DNA of 64,000 bases from the NCBI RefSeq assembly GCF_003020115.1, contig NZ_PYFX01000002.1, forward strand, positions 496,001 to 560,000, read 5' to 3'. Source of the DNA: Bradyrhizobium sp. MOS002 (GTDB taxonomy: Bacteria > Pseudomonadota > Alphaproteobacteria > Rhizobiales > Xanthobacteraceae). The notes under the pieces were generated by a model. It searched no databases. It was not told the DNA's origin and saw nothing but the letters and a program-made list of their open reading frames with translations. Positions 45,835-55,908 of the stretch are shown in pieces. Made by a program: the position numbers and the translations under genes. The stretch's first letter is position 1, and every line of letters starts with the position of its first letter.

Positions 45835-46902
45835 TTACGCCACCTTCGGGGCGAGCTCGCCCTTGGCGTAGCGCTTGGCCATCTCGGCCGTCGTCAGCAC
45901 CTTCTTGATCTTGGAGGCTTGGCCGGCGGTATTGAATTCCTGGAGCCGCTGCTTGCACAGCTTGGTCATCGCTTCCATCGCGGGCTTCAGGTACTTGCGG
46001 GGATCGAACTCTTCCGGATTGTCCTTGAGCACTTTCCGGATCTGGCCGGTCATCGCCATGCGGTTGTCGGTGTCGATGTTGATCTTGCGCACGCCGTTCT
46101 TGATGCCGCGTTGGATCTCGGCCACCGGCACGCCCCAGGTCGGCTTCATCTTGCCGCCATAGGTGTTGATGATGTCCTGGAGGTCCTGCGGCACCGACGA
46201 GGAGCCGTGCATGACGAGATGCATGTTCGGCAGCTTGCGGTGGATCTCCTCGATCACGTTCATGGCGAGGATGTCGCCGTCGGGCTTGCGGGTGAATTTG
46301 TAGGCGCCGTGAGACGTCCCCATCGCGATCGCGAGCGCGTCGACCTGGGTCTCCTGGACGAACTTCACGGCTTCATCCGGATTGGTCAGGAGCTGGTCGT
46401 GGCTCAGCTTGCCCTCGGCGCCGTGGCCGTCTTCCTTGTCGCCCATGCCGGTCTCGAGCGAGCCGAGCACGCCGAGCTCGCCCTCGACCGAGATGCCGCC
46501 GAGATGGGCCATGTCGGTCACGGTCTTGGTGACGCCGACATTGTAGGTCCAGTCGGCCGGGCTCTTGCCGTCAGCCTTGAGCGAGCCGTCCATCATGACC
46601 GAGGTGAAGCCGGCCTGGATCGCGGTCATGCAGGTGGCCGGCTCGTTACCGTGGTCGAGATGCACGCAGACCGGGATGTGCGGATAGATCTCGGTCACCG
46701 CGTCCATCATGTGCTTGAGCATGACGTCGTTGGCGTAGGAGCGCGCACCGCGCGAGGCCTGGATGATGACGGGCGCGTCGACCTGGTTGGCCGCGTCCAT
46801 GATCGCCAGCGCCTGCTCCATGTTGTTGATGTTGAAGGCCGGGACGCCGTAATCGTTCTCCGCCGCATGGTCGAGCAATTGACGCAACGTGATCCGAGCC
46901 AT
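45835..46902 (-). CDS. fba: class II fructose-bisphosphate aldolase (Calvin-cycle subtype)
   Basis: 355 residues from ATG 46902 (GGGAG about 10 nt upstream). [33 protein letters not shown] (zinc-binding His), [20 protein letters not shown] and [13 protein letters not shown] are the family motifs. The length and type match the FruBisAldo_II_B (CbbA) branch. It follows pgk with 67 bp between. It can serve glycolysis, gluconeogenesis or the Calvin cycle. Confidence 0.94.
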   Translation of the reverse strand: MARITLRQLLDHAAENDYGVPAFNINNMEQALAIMDAANQVDAPVIIQASRGARSYANDVMLKHMMDAVTEIYPHIPVCVHLDHGNEPATCMTAIQAGFTSVMMDGSLKADGKSPADWTYNVGVTKTVTDMAHLGGISVEGELGVLGSLETGMGDKEDGHGAEGKLSHDQLLTNPDEAVKFVQETQVDALAIAMGTSHGAYKFTRKPDGDILAMNVIEEIHRKLPNMHLVMHGSSSVPQDLQDIINTYGGKMKPTWGVPVAEIQRGIKNGVRKINIDTDNRMAMTGQIRKVLKDNPEEFDPRKYLKPAMEAMTKLCKQRLQEFNTAGQASKIKKVLTTAEMAKRYAKGELAPKVA

Positions 46903-46969
46903 CTGTGTTTTTCTCCCGTTTGGGCCTGCAAGGCCACTGCTTGAAGGCGGCTGACGATTTGCCGACCGA

Positions 46970-48166
46970 TTACTTGATGCGCAGAACTTCGACGCCGGGC
47001 AGGGGCTTGCCTTCCATCCATTCAAGAAATGCGCCACCGGCGGTCGAGACATAGGTGAACTGACCGGCCACGTGGGCCTGGTTGAGGGCCGCGACGGTGT
47101 CGCCGCCGCCCGCGATCGAGATCAGCTTCTTGGCCTTGGTGCGCTCGGCCGCATGCTTGGCGGCGGACATCGTACCGCGGTCGAACGGCTGCATCTCGAA
47201 GGCACCGAGCGGTCCGTTCCAGACCAGCGTCGCCGCATCGTCGATCGCGGCGTGGACGCGTGCGATCGATTGCGGGCCGACGTCGAGGATCATGCCGTCG
47301 GCCGGGATCGCGTCGAGGCCGTAGGCGTGCGACGGCGCGTTGGCCGCGAAGTGATAGGCGACGGTGGCGTCGACCGGCAGGATGATGGCGCAATTGGCGG
47401 CTTCCGCCTTTTCCATGATGCGCAGCGCGGTCGCGGCGAGATCCTTCTCGGCCAGCGACTTGCCGATGCCGACGCCCTGGGCGTGCAGGAAGGTATTGGC
47501 CATGCCGCCGCCGATCACCAGCGCGTCGACCTTGGTCACCAGGTTTTCGAGCAGGTCGATCTTGGTCGAGACCTTGGCGCCGCCGATGATCGCGATGACG
47601 GGCTTGGTCGGTGAGCCCAGCGCCTTCTCCAGCGCGACCAGTTCGGCCTGCATGGTGCGGCCGGCATAGGCCGGCAGCTTGTGGCCGAGGCCTTCGGTCG
47701 AGGCGTGGGCGCGGTGCGCGGCCGAGAACGCGTCGTTGACCCAGATGTCGCCGAGTTTTGCGAGCTCCGCGACGAAGGCGGGATCGTTCTTCTCTTCCTC
47801 TTTGTGGAAGCGGGTGTTTTCCAGACAGAGGATGTCGCCGTCGTTCAGAGCCGCGACCGCCGTGGCGGCGGGTTCGCCGATGCAGTCGTCGGCGAAGGCG
47901 ACGGGCTTCTTCACCACCTTCGCGAGCGCCTCGGCAACCGGCCTGAGCGACTCCTTGGCATCGCGTCCCTTCGGCCGGCCGAAATGCGCCAGCAGGATGA
48001 CCTTGCCGCCCTTGTCCGAGATTTCGGTGATGGTCGGCACCACGCGCTCGAGCCGGGTCGCGTCGCTGACGCGGCCGTTGTCCATGGGAACGTTGAGATC
48101 GACGCGGAGCAGCACGCGCTTGCCCTTCACGTCGACATCGTCGAGGGTGTGGAATTTGTTGGTCAC
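46970..48166 (-). CDS. pgk: phosphoglycerate kinase
   Basis: 398 residues from GTG 48166 (SD AGGGGA 6 nt before). [58 protein letters not shown] and [12 protein letters not shown] are complete. It transfers phosphate between 1,3-bisphosphoglycerate and ADP. The GTG lies inside the stop of a tiny upstream membrane protein (sequence GTGA), so its translation is coupled to that gene. Confidence 0.96.
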   Translation of the reverse strand: MTNKFHTLDDVDVKGKRVLLRVDLNVPMDNGRVSDATRLERVVPTITEISDKGGKVILLAHFGRPKGRDAKESLRPVAEALAKVVKKPVAFADDCIGEPAATAVAALNDGDILCLENTRFHKEEEKNDPAFVAELAKLGDIWVNDAFSAAHRAHASTEGLGHKLPAYAGRTMQAELVALEKALGSPTKPVIAIIGGAKVSTKIDLLENLVTKVDALVIGGGMANTFLHAQGVGIGKSLAEKDLAATALRIMEKAEAANCAIILPVDATVAYHFAANAPSHAYGLDAIPADGMILDVGPQSIARVHAAIDDAATLVWNGPLGAFEMQPFDRGTMSAAKHAAERTKAKKLISIAGGGDTVAALNQAHVAGQFTYVSTAGGAFLEWMEGKPLPGVEVLRIK

Positions 48167-48321
48167 GAGGGATCCCCTGAACCGCCTTGGGTAATGTTGG
48201 GCCAGTCCTCGATCTTCCGATCCGGATCGGGCTTGATCTTCAAGCCCGATCGCAAGAACAGGAACAACAGGCCGCCCATCAACGCCAAGAGGAGCGCGAG
48301 GGCGACGAGTTGCGAGGTCAT
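48163..48321 (-). CDS. 52-residue single-pass membrane protein coupled to pgk
   Basis: [20 protein letters not shown] then [20 protein letters not shown] and [11 protein letters not shown]. One membrane helix (about 4-23), a basic/acidic cytoplasmic tail of 28 residues. SD GGAGAA lies 5 nt before ATG 48321. The stop TGA overlaps the pgk GTG by three of four bases. It sits between gap and pgk, so it is co-transcribed with them. No known family was recognised; a regulatory or tethering role is only a guess. Confidence 0.78.
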   Translation of the reverse strand: MTSQLVALALLLALMGGLLFLFLRSGLKIKPDPDRKIEDWPNITQGGSGDPS

Positions 48322-48354
48322 GGCGTTCTCCGGCTGTGCCGTGACGCGTGTTGC

Positions 48355-49362
48355 TTAGATCACTTTCGACATCGCAACGGCGGTGTCCGCCATGCGATTC
48401 GAGAAGCCCCACTCGTTGTCATACCAGGACATCACGCGCACCAGCGTGCCGTTCTGCACCTTGGTCTGGTCCTCGTGGAACGTCGAGGAGTGCGGGTCGT
48501 GGTTGAAGTCGATCGAGACGTTCGGCGCGCTGGTGTAGCCGAGGATGCCCTTGAGCTGCTGCTCGGAGGCGCGCTTCATCGCCGCGTTGATTTCCTTGAC
48601 GTCGGTGGCGCGCTTGGCGACGATCTTGAGGTCGACGACCGAGACGTTCGGGGTCGGCACGCGGATCGCGACGCCGTCGAGCTTGCCCTTCAGTTCCGGC
48701 AGCACGAGGCCGATCGCCTTCGCCGCGCCGGTCGAGGTCGGGATCATCGACATCGCAGCCGCGCGGCCGCGATAGAGATCCTTGTGCATGGTGTCGAGCG
48801 TCGGCTGGTCGCCGGTATAGGCATGGATGGTGGTCATGAAGCCGGTCTCGATGCCGACGAGGTCGTTCAGCACCTTGGCGATCGGCGCAAGACAGTTGGT
48901 GGTGCAGGAGCCGTTGGAGACGACCAGATGTTCCCGGGTCAGCGTGTCGTGGTTGACGCCGTAGACGATGGTGGCGTCGGCGCCGTCGGCGGGCGCGGAG
49001 ACCAGCACGCGCTTGGCGCCGGCGGTCAGATGCGCAGAGGCCTTGTCCTTCGAGGTGAAGATGCCGGTGCATTCCATCGCGATGTCGATGCCGAGATCCT
49101 TCCAGGGCAGCTTCGAGGGATCGCGCTCGGCGGTCACCTTGATCTTGTTGCCGCCGAGGCTGATCGTGTCGCCATCGACGGTCACGGTGCCGGGGAAGCG
49201 GCCATGGACGCTGTCGAAGCGAAGCAGATGAGCGTTGGTCTCGACCGGGCCGAGGTCGTTGATGCCGACGACCTCGATGTCCTTGCGGCCGGACTCGGCG
49301 ATGGCCCGCAGGATGTTGCGGCCGATGCGGCCAAAACCGTTGATTCCGACGCGGACTGCCAT
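48355..49362 (-). CDS. gap: type I glyceraldehyde-3-phosphate dehydrogenase
   Basis: 335 residues. [17 protein letters not shown] is the NAD-binding start, the catalytic Cys is in [13 protein letters not shown], then [13 protein letters not shown] and [16 protein letters not shown] end ([18 protein letters not shown]). AAGGAG lies 8 nt before ATG 49362. Central to glycolysis and the Calvin cycle, between tkt and pgk. Confidence 0.97.
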   Translation of the reverse strand: MAVRVGINGFGRIGRNILRAIAESGRKDIEVVGINDLGPVETNAHLLRFDSVHGRFPGTVTVDGDTISLGGNKIKVTAERDPSKLPWKDLGIDIAMECTGIFTSKDKASAHLTAGAKRVLVSAPADGADATIVYGVNHDTLTREHLVVSNGSCTTNCLAPIAKVLNDLVGIETGFMTTIHAYTGDQPTLDTMHKDLYRGRAAAMSMIPTSTGAAKAIGLVLPELKGKLDGVAIRVPTPNVSVVDLKIVAKRATDVKEINAAMKRASEQQLKGILGYTSAPNVSIDFNHDPHSSTFHEDQTKVQNGTLVRVMSWYDNEWGFSNRMADTAVAMSKVI

Positions 49363-49508
49363 GTTTCGTCTCCTTCAATGACCGTTGTCATCCCGCACAA
49401 CGCGCTAGCGCGCCTGCGAGGGTTTTTTTAGGGCGGACGCCCGGTTCGGCCGGGCGGGGCTTGATCATATGAGAGTTAGGTAGTCCTTTTTTTCGGCAAT
49501 CTCAACTC

Positions 49509-51494
49509 TCAGGAAACGCGTTTCAGAACGGCGTTAACCGCGGCCTCGGCGGTAATGCCAAAGTGCTGGAATACCTTGTTGAGAGGGGCGCTGGCGCCGA
49601 AGGAGTGCATGCCGATAAATTCGCCATCCTGGCCGATCACGGCGTCCCAGCCCCAGCGCACGGCGGCCTCGATCGCGACCTTGATGGGGGCGTTGCCGAT
49701 GATCTCGTCGCGGCGCTCCTTTGGTTGCGCTAGCAGCAGCTCGAGCGAGGGAACCGAAACCACCCGGGTCGGAATGCCGCGCTCGGCGAGCTGCTTCTGG
49801 GCGGCCACGGCCATCTCCACTTCGGAGCCCGAGGCGAACAGCGTCGCCTTGGCTTCGCCCTGGGCGGCCACCAGCTCGTAGGCACCAAACCGGCAGGGGC
49901 TCTCGTTCGGTGCGGTGGTGCGCAGTTGCGGCAGGTTCTGCCGGGTCAGCGCCAGCACTGTCGGACCGTCGATGCGGTTGAGCGCGAGCTCCCAGCACTC
50001 GGCGACCTCGATGGAATCGCAAGGGCGGAACACGCGCATGTTCGGAATGGCGCGAAGCGCCGAGAGATGCTCGACCGGCTGATGAGTCGGGCCGTCTTCG
50101 CCGAGACCGATGGAATCATGGGTCATCACATAAACGACCCCGGTCCCCATCAACGCGGCGAGCCGCATCGCGGGCCGCGCATAATCCGTGAACACCAGGA
50201 AGGTCGCGCCGTTCGGCGCAAAACCGCCGTGCAGGAAGATGCCGTTCATCGCCGCACACATGCCGTGTTCGCGGATGCCGTAATGGATGAAGCGGCCCTT
50301 CGGCGTCTTGGCCGAGAACGCAGTCGCCGACTTCGCCTTGTTGTTGTTGGAGCCGGTGAGGTCGGCCGAGCCCGCCAGAAATTCCATCGGCATCGCGCCG
50401 GCAATCACTTCGATCACGGCTTCGGAGGATTTGCGGGTCGCCGCATTCATCGGCTTTTCCAACAGCTCCTTCTTGTAGCCCTTGAACGCCTTTGCCAGCG
50501 CTGCTGGCCGCTCGTGGCGCAGGCGACGCTCGAACTCGGCGCGCTTGCGGCTGCCGAGTTCACCGAGCCTTGCTTCCCATTCCTGTCGTGCCGCCGCGCC
50601 ACGGCTGCCGGCCGCGCGCCAGGCCTTCAGCACGTCGTCGGGCACCGAGAACGGCTCCAGCGAAATGCCGAGATTTTCCTTGGCGGCCTTGAGTTCGTCG
50701 GCGCCGAGCGCCTCGCCGTGCACCTTGTTGGTGCCGGCCTTGTGCGGGGCGCCGAAGCCGATGGTGGTGCGGCAGGCGATCAGCGTGGGCTTGTTTGATT
50801 TCTGCGCGCGCGTGATCGCGGCTGATATCGCGGCCTGGTCGTGGCCGTCGATCTTCTCGGCGGCCCAGCCGCACGCCTTGAACCGCTTCACCTGGTCGAC
50901 GGAGTCGGAGATCGAGGTCGGGCCGTCGATCGAGATGCCGTTGTCGTCGTAGAGCACGATCAGCTTGTTGAGCTTCCAGTGCCCGGCCATCGCGATGGCT
51001 TCCTGCGACACGCCTTCCATCAGGTCGCCGTCCGAGGCCAGCACGTAGGTGTGATGGTCGACGATCTTCTTGCCGAACTCGGCGGCGAGCATCTTCTCGG
51101 CGAGCGCCATGCCGACGGCGGTGGAAATGCCCTGGCCGAGCGGACCGGTGGTGGTCTCGATGCCCTTGGTGTGGCCGTGCTCGGGATGTCCCGGCGTCAG
51201 CGATCCCAACTGGCGAAAATTCTTGAGCTGGTCGATCGTCATCTCGGGGCTGCCGATCAGATACAGCAGCGAATAGAGCAGCATCGAGCCGTGCCCGGCC
51301 GAGAGCACGAAGCGGTCCCGGTCCGGCCAGTCCAGCGCGGCGACGTCGAATTTCAGGAATTGCGTGAACAGCACGGTCGCCATGTCGGCGGCGCCCATCG
51401 GCAGGCCGGGATGACCCGATTTCGCCTTCTCGACGCCGTCCATGGCAAGGCCGCGGATCGCATTGGCCATACGGTTGTGATCGACCTGCGTCAT
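49509..51494 (-). CDS. tkt: transketolase
   Basis: 661 residues. [22 protein letters not shown] (substrate His), the thiamine-diphosphate motif [39 protein letters not shown] pyrimidine-domain segment (HYGIREHGM), [18 protein letters not shown] and the C-terminal domain are intact. It transfers two-carbon ketol units in the pentose phosphate and Calvin pathways. First of the carbon-metabolism block; a 146-bp gap with a small GC-rich hairpin (about 49438-49457) separates it from gap. Confidence 0.96.
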   Translation of the reverse strand: MTQVDHNRMANAIRGLAMDGVEKAKSGHPGLPMGAADMATVLFTQFLKFDVAALDWPDRDRFVLSAGHGSMLLYSLLYLIGSPEMTIDQLKNFRQLGSLTPGHPEHGHTKGIETTTGPLGQGISTAVGMALAEKMLAAEFGKKIVDHHTYVLASDGDLMEGVSQEAIAMAGHWKLNKLIVLYDDNGISIDGPTSISDSVDQVKRFKACGWAAEKIDGHDQAAISAAITRAQKSNKPTLIACRTTIGFGAPHKAGTNKVHGEALGADELKAAKENLGISLEPFSVPDDVLKAWRAAGSRGAAARQEWEARLGELGSRKRAEFERRLRHERPAALAKAFKGYKKELLEKPMNAATRKSSEAVIEVIAGAMPMEFLAGSADLTGSNNNKAKSATAFSAKTPKGRFIHYGIREHGMCAAMNGIFLHGGFAPNGATFLVFTDYARPAMRLAALMGTGVVYVMTHDSIGLGEDGPTHQPVEHLSALRAIPNMRVFRPCDSIEVAECWELALNRIDGPTVLALTRQNLPQLRTTAPNESPCRFGAYELVAAQGEAKATLFASGSEVEMAVAAQKQLAERGIPTRVVSVPSLELLLAQPKERRDEIIGNAPIKVAIEAAVRWGWDAVIGQDGEFIGMHSFGASAPLNKVFQHFGITAEAAVNAVLKRVS

Positions 51495-51646
51495 GTCTGA
51501 AAATCCGTCTGAAATGAGGCGCTTGTGGCTGGATTTGGCCGCGCCGGAAGGAGCCTTTCGGCCGCTGGGGTCGCGGCTGGGATAGCATCTCGGTTCCGAC
51601 AGGCCAAGGCAATCAAACGCCGGTTTGGCGGTAAAAGTTGCTTACG

Positions 51647-51691
51647 GCATGATCCGGAAAAGTGGAGGCCGGTTTTCCGGCCAGATCATGC
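51647..51691. repeat. dispersed palindromic repeat, family E
   Basis: GCATGATC (51647-51654) and GATCATGC (51684-51691) are outer arms; CCGGAAAA and TTTTCCGG form inner arms. It is one of the widespread rhizobial intergenic palindromes. Confidence 0.8.
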
Positions 51692-51700
51692 CCGGCAGGA

Positions 51701-51739
51701 ACTGATAGATCGGGATGAAGCCCATCCCGATCTATCAGT
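51701..51739. repeat. 17-bp perfect inverted repeat
   Basis: ACTGATAGATCGGGATG at 51701-51717 is exactly complementary to 51723-51739, loop AAGCC. No T-run follows, so it is not a classic terminator. It lies 10 bp from the family E repeat. Confidence 0.9.
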
Positions 51740-51897
51740 GCATAGTTTCGTGGCGGCGTTGCGCTCCGCTAGCTTGCCACGTAAATTTCTGCTTCTAACC
51801 GCTTGCCGAACCGAGTCTTTTGCCGGACGGCAAGCTCCAAGGTAAATGCCCAAAGGAAAAGTCCAAGGGATAGGCCACAGGTTCCGCCGCTGACTGC

Positions 51898-52218
51898 ATG
51901 AACGATCGCGTATCCAACAGCTCTGCCATGACCGAGTCCTCGGCCGTCGAGATCGAGATCGCGACCCGCAGGCTCATGGCGGCGCTCGACTCGCTCGAAA
52001 GCGCGGTGGAGCGGCGGCGCGATGCCGATCGCGACGAGAACGAGCTCGCGGCGCGGATTCAGGCGCTGGGCGCTGACCGCTCGCGGCTTGCCGACGAACT
52101 CGATGGCGCGCTGGTGAAGGCGCGCAAGCTCGAGCGCTCTAGCCGCGAGATCTCCGATCGGCTGGATTCCGCGATCGTCACGATACGTTCGGTGCTCGAT
52201 ACCGGAGAGGATGGATGA
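51898..52218 (+). CDS. DUF4164 coiled-coil protein
   Basis: 106 residues, almost all helical: EIEIATRRLMAALDSLESAVE, RRDADRDENELAARIQALGADRS, then LADELDGALVKARKLERSS. It matches the DUF4164 family found next to zapA in Rhizobiales. Its stop overlaps the zapA start by four bases (ATGA), so the pair is coupled and may act together at the division site; this is inference. Confidence 0.85.
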   Translation: MNDRVSNSSAMTESSAVEIEIATRRLMAALDSLESAVERRRDADRDENELAARIQALGADRSRLADELDGALVKARKLERSSREISDRLDSAIVTIRSVLDTGEDG

Positions 52219-52598
52219 GCCACATCAACGTCACCATCAATGGCCGGCAATACCGCATGGCCTGCGAGGAGGGCCAGGAGGTGCGGCTGCTCAAGCTCGC
52301 CGAAAGCCTGGAGACGCGGATTCAGTCGCTGCGCGGAAAGTTCGGCGAGATCGGTGATGCCAGGCTTACCGTGATGGCGGCGCTGACTGTCTGCGACGAA
52401 TTGGTCGACGCCGGCAACCGCATCCGGACCATGGAGCAGGAGCTGACCGAACTGCGGGATTTCCGCAACGCCGCCGTCGAGCGCGCCCGGTTGACCCAGA
52501 CCGCGGTCGTGAACGCACTGAACTCTGCGGCCGAGCGCATCGAGAAGTCGACCCAGGTCCTGAACCGGACCGTCGGCAACGGGATCGCCATCGGCTGA
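52215..52598 (+). CDS. zapA: cell division protein ZapA
   Basis: 127 residues. VTINGRQYRMACEEGQEVRL is the ZapA globular head, followed by LAESLETRIQSLRGKFGEIGDARLTVMAALTVCDEL and a coiled-coil tail. ZapA cross-links FtsZ filaments in the Z ring. It is followed by 6S RNA and fau, the arrangement known across proteobacteria. Confidence 0.92.
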   Translation: MSHINVTINGRQYRMACEEGQEVRLLKLAESLETRIQSLRGKFGEIGDARLTVMAALTVCDELVDAGNRIRTMEQELTELRDFRNAAVERARLTQTAVVNALNSAAERIEKSTQVLNRTVGNGIAIG

Positions 52599-52639
52599 CC
52601 GTTCACCGGGCTGGCGATTCGTCAGCATCGTTGTTACAT

Positions 52640-52812
52640 TGCCCGAGCGGGGCTGCGACGCGCGTCAGGAGCCATTATCCCCGGGGCCTTATCGATCCTT
52701 TAGGGAACTGTCCCTGGCCGAGCCCGTGGGCTCGGACATATGGTGCCCACCTACTTTCGTAGGGAACTCCGGGATCGAGTGCTTCAACGGCGTTCGCGGC
52801 TTCGCACTTTTG
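52640..52812 (+). ncRNA. ssrS: 6S RNA
   Basis: RNA polymerase-binding regulatory RNA, located between zapA and fau as in other proteobacteria. A closing stem is visible: 52647-52658 pairs with 52794-52805 and continues as CGC with GCG after one bulged base. Inside are the conserved-looking GGGAACTGTCCC and GAGCCCGTGGGCTC hairpins and TAGGGAACTCCGGGATC on the 3' side. TTACAT at 52634-52639 is a possible -10 box, and a T-rich stretch (52807-52819) follows the 3' end. The ends are approximate. Confidence 0.85.
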
Positions 52813-52861
52813 TTTGCTTGGCAATGCGTTTTTGTCGAATGGCTCACGACAAACCGGCAGT

Positions 52862-52963
52862 GTCATGCCCCGGCTTGACCGGGGCATCCAGTACGCCGTG
52901 GCGTCGATGTTTGATTACTGGCGTCTCTGGAATACTGGATCGCCCGCCTCCGCGGGCGATGAC
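52862..52963. repeat. dispersed palindromic repeat, family A copy 4
   Basis: GTCATGCCCCGGCTTGACCG on the left and CCGCCTCCGCGGGCGATGAC on the right, ATCCAGTACGCC and GGAATACTGGAT inside. It lies between 6S RNA and fau. Confidence 0.88.
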
Positions 52964-52998
52964 GGCGGAGCAAGACTCCGCCTTCGGAGCAAGCGCGC

Positions 52999-53595
52999 AT
53001 GTCCAACACCAAAGCCGAACTCCGTGCCAAAGCCCTCGCGGCGCGCGATGCGCTGAGCGACAAGAAACGCACCGCTGCCGCAGCCAAGCTCGCCAAGCGC
53101 GGGCTGCCGTTCCAGCTCCTGCCTGGCAGCATCGTGTCAGGCTATTCGCCGATCCGCAGCGAGATCGATCCGATGCCGCTGCTGAAGACGCTCGCCGAGC
53201 AGGGCGCCAGGCTGGCACTGCCTTGCGTCACCGCGCGCGGCCAGTCGCTGATCTTCCGCGTCTTCCATCCGAACGATCGCCTGATGCTCGGCCCGCTCGG
53301 CATTCCCGAGCCGTCGCCTGGGGCCGCTGAAGTCATTCCCGACATCATGCTGACGCCGCTCGCTGCCTTCGATCGTCTCGGCCATCGCATCGGCTATGGC
53401 GCGGGGCACTACGACCACACCTTCGCGCATCTGCGAAAAACCAAGACCATCGTCGGCATCGGGCTCGCTTTTGCAGCGCAGGAGATCAAGGCGGTTCCGG
53501 CACTAGCCCACGACGTGGCGCTGGATTATGTGCTAACGGAATCGGACGTATTCGATTTCCGGAGTTCTGAAGTTGCGCATTCTGTTCGTGGGTGA
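52999..53595 (+). CDS. fau: 5-formyltetrahydrofolate cyclo-ligase
   Basis: 198 residues. LRAKALAARDALSDKKR, then GYSPIRSEIDPMPLL, LGIPEPSPGA and the signature PLAAFDRLGHRIGYGAGHYDHTF. It converts 5-formyl-THF to 5,10-methenyl-THF using ATP. Downstream of 6S RNA. The 3' end overlaps the phosphoesterase gene by 23 bases. Confidence 0.93.
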   Translation: MSNTKAELRAKALAARDALSDKKRTAAAAKLAKRGLPFQLLPGSIVSGYSPIRSEIDPMPLLKTLAEQGARLALPCVTARGQSLIFRVFHPNDRLMLGPLGIPEPSPGAAEVIPDIMLTPLAAFDRLGHRIGYGAGHYDHTFAHLRKTKTIVGIGLAFAAQEIKAVPALAHDVALDYVLTESDVFDFRSSEVAHSVRG

Positions 53596-54397
53596 TGTCG
53601 TCGGCCGTAGCGGCCGCAACGCCATCGCCGAATATCTGCCCGGCATGGTCAAGGATTGGTCGCTCGATTTCGTCGTCGTCAACGGCGAGAATTCCGCCGG
53701 CGGCTTCGGCATCACGGAAGCGATCTATCAGGAGTTTCTCGACGCCGGCGCCGACGCGGTGACGCTCGGCAATCACTCCTGGGACCAGCGCGAAGCCCTG
53801 GTGTTCATCGAGCGCGCCGAGCGCCTGGTGCGGCCCGCGAACTATCCGCGCGGCACGCCCGGCCGCGGCGCCGCATTGGTCGAGACCAAGAACGGCAAGC
53901 ACGCGCTGGTCGTCAACGCGCTCGGCCGCGTCTTCATGACCCCGTTCGACGATCCCTTCGCAGCGCTGGAGCGCGAGCTCGGCGCCTGCCCGCTCGGCAT
54001 TGCCGCGGACGCCATCGTCGTCGATTTTCACTGCGAGGCGAGCAGCGAGAAGCAGGGCATCGGCTTCTTCTGCGACGGCCGCGCCAGCCTCGTCGTCGGC
54101 ACCCACACCCATGTGCCGACCGCCGACCACCAGATCCTGTCGGGCGGCACCGCCTACATGACCGACGCCGGCATGACCGGCGACTACGATTCCATCATCG
54201 GCATGCAGAAGGAAGAGCCGCTGCGCAGGTTCACCTCCGGGATTCCGTCAGGCCGCTTCGAGCCGGCAGCGGGCGCCGCGACGCTGAGCGGCGTCGCCGT
54301 GGAGACGGATGACGCGACCGGACTTGCGCTGCGGATTGCACCGGTGCGCGCAGGCGGCAGGCTGGAGCCGGCGACGCCGAGATTCTGGTTGAGCTAG
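53573..54397 (+). CDS. YmdB-like metallophosphoesterase (TIGR00282)
   Basis: 274 residues. MRILFVGDVVGRSGRNAIAE, VNGENSAGGFGIT, TLGNHSWDQREAL, FHCEASSEKQ, VGTHTHVPTADHQIL and YMTDAGMTGDYDSIIGM are the metal and active-site motifs. The family has 2',3'-cyclic nucleotide phosphodiesterase activity in Bacillus YmdB. TTG start at 53573 with GGAG 8 nt before; the start lies inside fau, so translation is coupled. Confidence 0.9.
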   Translation: MRILFVGDVVGRSGRNAIAEYLPGMVKDWSLDFVVVNGENSAGGFGITEAIYQEFLDAGADAVTLGNHSWDQREALVFIERAERLVRPANYPRGTPGRGAALVETKNGKHALVVNALGRVFMTPFDDPFAALERELGACPLGIAADAIVVDFHCEASSEKQGIGFFCDGRASLVVGTHTHVPTADHQILSGGTAYMTDAGMTGDYDSIIGMQKEEPLRRFTSGIPSGRFEPAAGAATLSGVAVETDDATGLALRIAPVRAGGRLEPATPRFWLS

Positions 54398-54412
54398 CTC
54401 CGCAAACTCAGT

Positions 54413-54539
54413 GTCGTCCCGGCGAAGGCCGGGACCCATACCGCGTGATCTATCGGTCGCGGACGGTGGCAATCCCGAACGACCAGTCTTCGCCAAACTC
54501 CTGCCAGTGGCTATGGGTCCCGGCCTTCGCCGGGACGAC
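54413..54539. repeat. dispersed palindromic repeat, family B copy 5
   Basis: GTCGTCCCGGCGAAGGCCGG on the left and the mirrored CCGGCCTTCGCCGGGACGAC on the right, with GGGACCCATA/TATGGGTCCC inside. Between convergent phosphoesterase and cytochrome genes. Confidence 0.9.
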
Positions 54540-54564
54540 GCCGGAGGGTGATGCGAACCTTGCA

Positions 54565-55908
54565 TCACTCCGCCGTCTGCTCCCTCAACTCCGCCACGTC
54601 CTTCGCCGTCAGCCTCGAGCCCTTCGCACCGAACCGGGTCGTGACGTAATTCGCCACCGCCGCGATCTCGTCGTCGGTATACGCCTCACCGAAAGCCGGC
54701 ATCGACAGCGCTCCGTCCGGCGTGTGGCGCTTGGTGCCTGACAGCACGATCTGCGCGACGTTGGTGGCGGCGGGGTCGTTGACGGCCCAGGTGCCGGTCA
54801 GCGTCGCCATCGGCGAGACCGGGCTCTCGCCGCTCCAGCCATGGCAGCTGGCGCAGGCGCTGGCGAACACCTTCTTGCCGCGTGCGTCCGCCGTGACGCC
54901 ATCCTTGTGCGAGGCGGGTGCGACCGGCGCGGTGGTTGCGGGCAGGTCGGGCGAGGGCTGCGGCGGCACGCTGCGCAAGTACGCAACGATGCTTCGGATG
55001 TCCTCGGGCGCGAACTGGCTAAAACTGTGGTCGACCGCTTCGCCCATCGGACCCGACGCCGAGCCGTGGCCCGGCGCATGGCCGAGCGACAGATAGGCGA
55101 TCAGGTCCTCGTCGCGCCAGCTGCCGAGGCCGGTGGCCTTGTCGGAGGAGATGTTGAAGGCGCGCCAGCCGGCCGTGATCGCGCCTGCGAATTTCTTGCG
55201 GTTGTCCAGCGCGAAGCCGAGATTGCGCGGCGTATGGCATTCGCCGCAATGCGCCAGCGCCTCCGCGAGATAGGCACCGCGATTCCACTCCGGGCTTTTC
55301 GATGTATCGGGCGCAAAGCGCGTATCTGGATTGAACACGGCCGACCAGACAATCATCGCCCAGCGCTGGTTGAACGGGAACGACAGCGTGTTCTCCGGCG
55401 GCTTCGCGCGCACCGCCGGAAGGCTGAACAGATAGGCCTTCACCGCCAGCACGTCCTCGTCGGTCATATAGGTGTAGGACGTGTACGGCATCGCCGGATA
55501 GAGGCGGGCGCCGTCATGGCGCTTGCCGCGCTGGACGGCGTTGAGAAAATCCTGGTCGCTGTAATTGCCGATGCCGGTGTCCTTGTCCGGCGTGATGTTG
55601 GTGGAATAGAGCGTGCCGAACGGCAGCTTGAAGCCGAGCCCGCCGGAATAGTCCTTCTCGCCCGGCTTGGTGTGGCAGACCATGCAGTCGGCGGCCTTGG
55701 CGAGATATTCGCCGCGTTCGACCAGGCTCGCCTTCTCCAGCTTGGCCGGTACGCCGGTCGGTTTGCCGGCACGGTAATCCGCCAGCGCCACTTTTGTGCC
55801 GCCGGCAAAATCGAGCGGGCCGGGCCCGCGAATGATCCAGACGCCTGATACCACCGCGACAATGGCGATCACGACGAGGCCAGTGAGGATACGCATCTTG
55901 CCGCTCAT
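54565..55908 (-). CDS. triheme cytochrome c subunit of periplasmic dehydrogenase
   Basis: 447 residues: an N-terminal membrane anchor or signal (MRILTGLVVIAIVAVVSGVW), then three c-heme sites, CMVCH, CGECH and CASCH, each with a distal Met region. It should carry electrons from the molybdenum subunit to the respiratory chain. ATG 55908 overlaps the molybdopterin-subunit stop (ATGA), so the genes are coupled. Similar cytochromes serve membrane-bound aldehyde or alcohol dehydrogenases. Confidence 0.92.
   Translation of the reverse strand: MSGKMRILTGLVVIAIVAVVSGVWIIRGPGPLDFAGGTKVALADYRAGKPTGVPAKLEKASLVERGEYLAKAADCMVCHTKPGEKDYSGGLGFKLPFGTLYSTNITPDKDTGIGNYSDQDFLNAVQRGKRHDGARLYPAMPYTSYTYMTDEDVLAVKAYLFSLPAVRAKPPENTLSFPFNQRWAMIVWSAVFNPDTRFAPDTSKSPEWNRGAYLAEALAHCGECHTPRNLGFALDNRKKFAGAITAGWRAFNISSDKATGLGSWRDEDLIAYLSLGHAPGHGSASGPMGEAVDHSFSQFAPEDIRSIVAYLRSVPPQPSPDLPATTAPVAPASHKDGVTADARGKKVFASACASCHGWSGESPVSPMATLTGTWAVNDPAATNVAQIVLSGTKRHTPDGALSMPAFGEAYTDDEIAAVANYVTTRFGAKGSRLTAKDVAELREQTAE

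Larger units (their letters stand above)
51495..51897. other. 403-bp intergenic region with two palindromes
   Basis: This spacer between divergent tkt and the DUF4164 gene holds two repeats listed separately (51647-51691 and 51701-51739). Outside them there is no convincing open frame, RNA gene or promoter consensus; the tkt promoter should lie at 51500-51600 and the DUF4164-zapA promoter at 51780-51890. Confidence 0.6.

Noticed and set aside
48355..51494. Complete cbb (Calvin cycle) operon
   Set aside because: tkt, gap, pgk and fba are present, but there is no RuBisCO, phosphoribulokinase or CbbR in the window, so autotrophy cannot be inferred from this block.
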